NCBI GenBank assembly: GCA_048550035.1
Contig: JBLYYQ010000086.1
Location: forward strand, 1 to 48,439
DNA from: JBLYYQ01 sp048550035
GTDB taxonomy: Bacteria; Nitrospinota_A; UBA7883; JBLYYQ01
Length of the DNA: 48,439 nt
Direction of reading: 5' to 3'
The translations under genes and the position numbers were made by a program. This document shows, piece by piece, positions 45,108 through 48,439 of the stretch (position 1 is the first letter of the stretch; every line of letters begins with the position of its first letter). A model generated the notes under the pieces. That model was not told the DNA's origin and did not search any database. It was given only the letters and a program-made list of their open reading frames with translations.

Positions 45108-46094
45108 TTAACCACCAGAAGTAAATTCACAATCGCAAGAATCAGGCAACACGGTAACAATAGTAGCATCCTGATCCAAAGTTGAGGCAAGCTCCACAGC
45201 CGCTGCTAACGCAGCACCTGATGAAGAACCGATATTAATATTGTAAAGTTCATAAATGAGTCCGACCATTTTATATGCTTGATCAGTTGTTACAGAGATC
45301 TTACCATCTAGTTCGTCAGGTCTGTAGATTTTAGGAACAATAGAGGATGGCATATGTTTAAGCCCCTCAATGCCATGTAACGATTCAGCAGGTTCAACGG
45401 CAAATGCTTTTATATCACTATTGAATCGCTCCTTCAAACCGCGAGAGACACCCATAATAGTTCCAGTAGTACCAAGACCTGCAAGAAAATGTGTCACTTT
45501 ATGACCGGTCTGCTCCCATATCTCAGTGGCCGTACTATTATAATGAGCACGCCAGTTGGCATCGTTATTATATTGATCAGGCCAGAAGTACGATTTGGGA
45601 TTTTGTTGATAGATTTCTTCACATAATTTTATCGCACCATCTGACCCTTCAAATGGGGATGAATAGACTATCTCTGCATGGTATGAAGAGCTCATCAACT
45701 GTTTACGCTCACCACAGACATTTTGTGGCATCACGATTTTAACATGATAGCCTTTAATGAGACCGATCAGTGCATAAGCCACTCCGGTATTACCAGAGGT
45801 TGAATCTAATATCGTAATACCAGGTTTAAGTAGCCCACTCTTTTCACCTTCTAGAATCATATTAAGGGCTGCCCTAGATTTAACAGATCCGCCTGCGTTA
45901 TACCATTCAGCTTTGGCAAAAATAGTCACATTTGGGTTTAGCCCAAACTGATCATTCAGCTTACTAAACTCGAGCAGAGGTGTGTTCCCGATTGTTTTAA
46001 ATAGCGATTCATTTAGATCCTCTTTCGCTACATGGGATGTCTTAGTTAATTTTGATTTTGTTGTTAGTAGTTGCTTTGCCACTTTAAAATTCAC
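45108..46094 (-). CDS. cysM: Cysteine synthase, CysM-like (likely sulfur-carrier-dependent)
   Basis: A 328-residue fold type II PLP enzyme. The PLP lysine is Lys72 in 'NAGGSVKSRAALNMI', the substrate loop is 'STSGNTG' at 98-104, the phosphate cup is 'GLGTTGT' at 206-212 and the pyridine-N Ser is in 'GSSSGAAL'. 'FAVEPAESLHGIEGLKHM' resembles CysM enzymes that use O-phosphoserine and CysO thiocarboxylate rather than sulfide. An extra ~30-residue N-terminus is present, and the C-terminus is an unusual 'PDSCDCEFTSGG'. It is the core of the operon, between the DsrF- and DsrH-like genes. Sulfur donor and acceptor are inferred. Confidence 0.88.
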   Translation of the reverse strand: MNFKVAKQLLTTKSKLTKTSHVAKEDLNESLFKTIGNTPLLEFSKLNDQFGLNPNVTIFAKAEWYNAGGSVKSRAALNMILEGEKSGLLKPGITILDSTSGNTGVAYALIGLIKGYHVKIVMPQNVCGERKQLMSSSYHAEIVYSSPFEGSDGAIKLCEEIYQQNPKSYFWPDQYNNDANWRAHYNSTATEIWEQTGHKVTHFLAGLGTTGTIMGVSRGLKERFNSDIKAFAVEPAESLHGIEGLKHMPSSIVPKIYRPDELDGKISVTTDQAYKMVGLIYELYNINIGSSSGAALAAAVELASTLDQDATIVTVLPDSCDCEFTSGG

Positions 46095-46109
46095 CTATCA
46101 TAATAGAAG

Positions 46110-46457
46110 TTACAATATTGCAGACTGCTTACTTAAAAAGATGCTTATCTGATTACTATCTAACAATGTTAGATTAGATTTCGAATCGCTTTTTATGTTG
46201 GCATTGATTGCAGCCTCTTGTTCTATAAAAAATGGGACTTCGACTTGAGATAACATAAGTAAATGTTTACTTAGATCAAACGGATCATAGCTTCGATCTT
46301 CTCCTGGTTTGATTAGAAAAGTTCTGATTCCATCAGCAATAACCAGAATATTTACTCTATTTTCATCAACCAGAGTTAATCCGAGCCCCATTCTCATCTT
46401 TTCAGCCAGCTTTAAAGATGGCGCTTGATCTAGTAGTATAGTGATATTTTTTTCCAT
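46110..46457 (-). CDS. DsrF-like (DsrE/DsrF superfamily) protein without cysteine
   Basis: 115 residues: 'ITILLDQAPSLKLAEKMRMGLGLTLVDENRVNILVIADGIRTF' gives the Rossmann-like start of DsrE/DsrF proteins. 'DLSKHLLMLSQVEVPFFIEQEAA' corresponds to the second half. There is no cysteine, as in the non-catalytic DsrF/TusC role. It lies 3 bases after the DsrE-like gene and 15 before cysM. Confidence 0.65.
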   Translation of the reverse strand: MEKNITILLDQAPSLKLAEKMRMGLGLTLVDENRVNILVIADGIRTFLIKPGEDRSYDPFDLSKHLLMLSQVEVPFFIEQEAAINANIKSDSKSNLTLLDSNQISIFLSKQSAIL

Positions 46458-46460
46458 AAA

Positions 46461-46772
46461 TCATCTATCAATAAATGCGATAACTTTATCTGCGGTCGCC
46501 ACAAGTTGAGCCAGTTCATATTGACTTTGATATTTAACATCTGGAAGATTAAGAGGAGCTTGAAGCATTATACGGTTATGCTCGCAGACTGTAATAACTG
46601 CTCCAAGCTTAGCTAGTTCCAGAAACTTTTCATCGGCAAGATGAGTTACTCCATCAGCCATAAGAAAAATATCGACATTATGTCTCTTTTTTAATGCAGC
46701 TTTAGTAAGGTTAATGACCGAAATTTTATCTTGATCAAAGTAGCTACTTTGCAATGTAAAGAGTATCTTCAC
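46461..46772 (-). CDS. DsrE-like sulfurtransferase
   Basis: 103 residues. 'ILFTLQSSYFDQDKISVINLTKAALKKRHNVDIFLMADGV' matches the DsrE fold. 'LAKLGAVITVCEHNRI' places Cys63 where the DsrE/TusD active cysteine lies. It could take sulfur from TusA and pass it on. It follows the MoeB-like gene by 7 bases. Confidence 0.78.
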   Translation of the reverse strand: MKILFTLQSSYFDQDKISVINLTKAALKKRHNVDIFLMADGVTHLADEKFLELAKLGAVITVCEHNRIMLQAPLNLPDVKYQSQYELAQLVATADKVIAFIDR

Positions 46773-46779
46773 AACTCTC

Positions 46780-47583
46780 TTACGTCCTTACTTGGCAAAA
46801 CTCTTCGTAATCAATAGGCTCATGAATTGTCCGGTTGCTAGAGCATATCAAGCAGTCAGGATCTTTCTGGATCTTAAGCTTACGAAATTCAGTGGCTAAT
46901 GCATCATAAAGTAAAAGTCTCCCAATAAGAGGCTGACCGATACCAATGATAATTTTAATAACCTCTTGAGCCTGTAGTAATCCAATAATGCCAGGTAATA
47001 TCCCTAGCACACCTGCTTCATGGCACGATGGTGTGGAACCTGGAGGAGGAGGTTCAGGATAGAGACAACGATAGCAAGGACCAGTTTTACTATCAAATAC
47101 TGTGACCTGTCCTTCAAACCGGAAGATAGAGCCATGGATATTTGGTTTCTTTTGAAAGACCGTTAGATCGTTTATAAGATAGCGTGCTGGGAAATTATCT
47201 GTCCCGTCAACTACAATATCAAACTCCGATATTATATCAGCCCCATTTTTGGCATTAAACCTCTCATAAAAAAGTTCAACATCTACGCCAGGGTTGAGCT
47301 TGTTGATAAACTCTTTAGCAGAGTCTGCCTTATACTGACCGACATTATCGACATTATGTATAATTTGTCGCTGTAGATTAGATACCTCAACCTTATCAAA
47401 ATCTACGATTCCGATCTTACCAACACCAGCTGCTGCAAGATAAGCCAGTAATGGCGATCCTAACCCACCAGCACCAATAGATAAAACTTTGGATTTTAAT
47501 AATTTTTCCTGACCAACACCACCAACTTCAGGTAATATTATATGGCGTGCATATCTATAAACCTCTTCTTTTGTAAACTCCAT
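46780..47583 (-). CDS. moeB: MoeB/ThiF-family E1-like activating enzyme
   Basis: 267 residues. Nucleotide loop 'GAGGLGSP' (37-44), 'GIVDFDKVEVSNLQRQI', 'DGTDNFPARYLINDL' and 'HGSIFRFEGQVTVF' are present. Cys187 in 'STPSCHEAGVLG' aligns with the catalytic Cys region of MoeB/ThiF. Cys170/173 and Cys244/247 form the zinc site. There is no rhodanese domain. It adenylates the C-terminal Gly of a ubiquitin-like carrier for conversion to thiocarboxylate; the carrier is encoded 16 bases upstream. By context it serves the CysO-like protein rather than molybdopterin synthesis, though shared use is possible. Confidence 0.9.
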   Translation of the reverse strand: MEFTKEEVYRYARHIILPEVGGVGQEKLLKSKVLSIGAGGLGSPLLAYLAAAGVGKIGIVDFDKVEVSNLQRQIIHNVDNVGQYKADSAKEFINKLNPGVDVELFYERFNAKNGADIISEFDIVVDGTDNFPARYLINDLTVFQKKPNIHGSIFRFEGQVTVFDSKTGPCYRCLYPEPPPPGSTPSCHEAGVLGILPGIIGLLQAQEVIKIIIGIGQPLIGRLLLYDALATEFRKLKIQKDPDCLICSSNRTIHEPIDYEEFCQVRT

Positions 47584-47599
47584 ATCTTAAGCCTCTTCT

Positions 47600-47884
47600 T
47601 TACCTAATCCCACCTGCAATAGCCGGAATGACTGAAATTTCATCACCATCAGCTAATTTAGTATCAAGTCCATCTCTTGAGCGAATATCTTCGTCATTAA
47701 CAAAGATATTGATAAACTTCCGTAGATTACCATCCTCATCGAGCAGTTTAGTGGCAATGCCTGGATAACTCCCATCCAGATTTGTAATTAGCTCTCCTAA
47801 TTTCTCTGCAGACCCATTAATAGTAGGTTCACCATCAGTCAAAAGCTGTAGTGCAGTCGGAATTCTGACCGTAACGGTTGACAT
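47600..47884 (-). CDS. cysO: CysO-like ubiquitin-fold sulfur carrier with C-terminal -GGIR
   Basis: 94 residues with strong resemblance to mycobacterial CysO: 'VTVRIPTALQLLTDGEP', 'KFINIFVNDEDIRSRDGLDTKLADGDEISVIPAIAGG'. Gly91-Gly92 is followed by Ile93-Arg94. Carriers of this kind act through a free C-terminal Gly-Gly thiocarboxylate, so the IR dipeptide would have to be removed first. It is the first gene of the eight-gene operon, preceded by a strong promoter. Its match to CysO over MoaD/ThiS, together with cysM downstream, supports a role in cysteine synthesis. Confidence 0.9.
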   Translation of the reverse strand: MSTVTVRIPTALQLLTDGEPTINGSAEKLGELITNLDGSYPGIATKLLDEDGNLRKFINIFVNDEDIRSRDGLDTKLADGDEISVIPAIAGGIR

Positions 47885-47936
47885 TCTTATATAGTTCCTT
47901 TCTGGCTTGGTAGCGTAACTGTTTAGACTTAATATT

Positions 47937-47964
47937 AGTATAAGTACTTGACTGTTGTTGTCAA
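47937..47964 (-). promoter_or_regulatory. Promoter of the cysO operon with overlapping inverted repeat
   Basis: On the minus strand a perfect TTGACA (47964-47959) and TATACT (47942-47937) are 16 bases apart, ~52 bases before the cysO start. The inverted repeat TTGAC-N7-GTCAA (plus strand 47948-47964) covers the -35 box and spacer, a natural operator place for the operon's own Rrf2 protein. The gene-free stretch 47885-48195 (311 bases) also carries the divergent element at 48095-48110. Confidence 0.6.
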
Positions 47965-48094
47965 CTATTATTCGACTTTTAATCTAGGAGAGTGGTAGGC
48001 AAAAACTACCTCTATTTAAAGCCATTTTTGATACAAATAGTTATCCGAATTCAAGCAAATTCTATAAGTCATTGATTTTATACTCATTTCATTT

Positions 48095-48110
48095 TGGCAC
48101 AGTAGTTGAA
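48095..48110 (+). promoter_or_regulatory. Candidate -24/-12 (sigma54-type) promoter for the repeat-protein gene
   Basis: TGGCAC-AGTAG-TTGAA: the -24 half is a perfect TGGCAC, the spacing is exact, and the -12 half is TTGAA in place of TTGCA. A start site near 48121 would give a leader of ~75 bases before ATG 48196. Confidence 0.45.
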
Positions 48111-48195
48111 ATCAGAAAAGAATATGTTAACTGTAACAGAGAGATTAGAGCACGAAGTTACAAATCTCAATAATGCTCAGGAGGGGACAATTAAA

Positions 48196-48439
48196 ATGAA
48201 TAGTAATAGTTTTAAGGAAATTTTCCAATCAGAGGAGCAAGAACAGGCAAAAGGTGGCGTAGGGGAGATAAATCTAGTCAGCGAAGAGGAAGCTCAGCCG
48301 CAAGAGAGTGTAGGGAAGATAAATCTAGTCAGCGAAGAGGAAGGTCAGCCGCAAGAGAGTGTAGGGAAGATAAATCTAGTCAACGAGGAGCAAGCTCAGC
48401 CACAAGATACTATAGAGAAAATAAATCTAGTCAGCGAAG
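48196..48439 (+). CDS. Unrecognised acidic repeat protein, partial (runs off window)
   Basis: Open from ATG 48196 to the window end with no stop, 81 codons visible. AGGAGGGG (48179-48186) gives a near-perfect ribosome binding site 9 bases ahead; an in-frame ATG at 48124 has none. The protein starts MNSNSFKEIFQSEEQEQAKG and then enters tandem units of 17 residues, e.g. VGKINLVSEEEAQPQES, rich in Glu and Gln. No signal peptide is visible. I do not recognise the family; an N-terminal region of a large repetitive surface or secreted protein is one possibility. It diverges from the cysO operon. Confidence 0.7.
   Translation, partial: MNSNSFKEIFQSEEQEQAKGGVGEINLVSEEEAQPQESVGKINLVSEEEGQPQESVGKINLVNEEQAQPQDTIEKINLVSE
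48259..48439 (+). repeat. 51-bp tandem repeat, about 3.5 copies, in frame
   Basis: Units at 48259-48309, 48310-48360, 48361-48411 and a partial one from 48412. Units 1 and 2 differ at only two positions; unit 3 and the partial one diverge further (for example AGC to AAC, GAA to CAA). The 51-base period keeps the frame, giving a 17-residue repeat. The array continues beyond the window. Confidence 0.95.

Noticed and set aside
46780..47884. Molybdopterin synthase system (MoaD + MoeB)
   Set aside because: The carrier matches CysO much better than MoaD, no moaE or other moa genes are near, and cysM is in the operon; shared use of MoeB remains possible.
48259..48439. CRISPR array
   Set aside because: The repeats are contiguous with no unique spacers, and the 51-base period keeps an open reading frame.

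Overview
The window is A+T-rich bacterial chromosome from a Gram-negative organism. YidC has a large periplasmic domain, KdsC points to LPS synthesis, and a type IV pilus minor-pilin operon is present. The block rpmH-rnpA-yidD-yidC-jag-mnmE-mnmG-parA-parB-bactofilin, and the block amidase-GerMN-murI-rph, resemble gene orders known from deltaproteobacterial lineages (Desulfobacterota/Desulfuromonadota-like). That placement is an inference from gene order and not a phylogeny. Metabolically the window suggests a chemolithotroph: it has a membrane-bound uptake [NiFe]-hydrogenase with two cytochromes b, SoxYZ, an octaheme HAO-like cytochrome with a NapC-like quinol-linked partner, and a sulfur-transfer operon.

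Layout. 1-5959 (minus): metK-bioH-bioC-bioDA-ruvX-mltG, in which SAM synthetase leads biotin genes whose products consume SAM; mltG is cut by the window start. 6094-6384 (plus): IF-1 with a basic N-terminal extension. 6387-7171 (minus): soxY-soxZ. 7279-12326 (minus): a hydrogenase operon, cytochrome b - hyaA - hyaB - hyaC - hyaD. 12675-14069 (minus): an NtrC-type response regulator with a degenerate GAFTGA loop. 14246-14925 (minus): kdsC and tRNA-Lys(CUU). 15099-22340 (plus): pilV-pilW-pilX-pilY1-fimT. 22415-26654 (minus): uvrB, bactofilin, parB, parA, followed by two perfect parS sites. 26830-33936 (minus): mnmG, mnmE, jag, yidC, yidD, rnpA, rpmH. 34022-39297 (minus): rph, murI, GerMN, amidase, gyrB. 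39466-42287 (minus): NapC-like and octaheme HAO-like cytochromes. 42288-42646: an AT-rich stretch with two perfect DnaA boxes (candidate oriC). 42647-43981 (minus): dnaA.

44107-47884 (minus) is the most interesting part. It is a tightly packed eight-gene operon: a CysO-like ubiquitin-fold sulfur carrier, a MoeB/ThiF activating enzyme, DsrE-, DsrF- and DsrH-like proteins, a CysM-like cysteine synthase, TusA, and an Rrf2 regulator with three clustered cysteines. It has a strong sigma70-type promoter overlapped by an inverted repeat. I read it as a candidate protein-thiocarboxylate cysteine synthesis route fed by a TusA/DsrEFH sulfur relay. The carrier ends in -GGIR, so it would need C-terminal trimming, and no protease is encoded nearby.

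The right edge (plus strand from 48196) holds the start of an unrecognised gene with 51-bp in-frame tandem repeats (17-residue units) behind a near-consensus -24/-12 (sigma54-type) element. It runs off the window.
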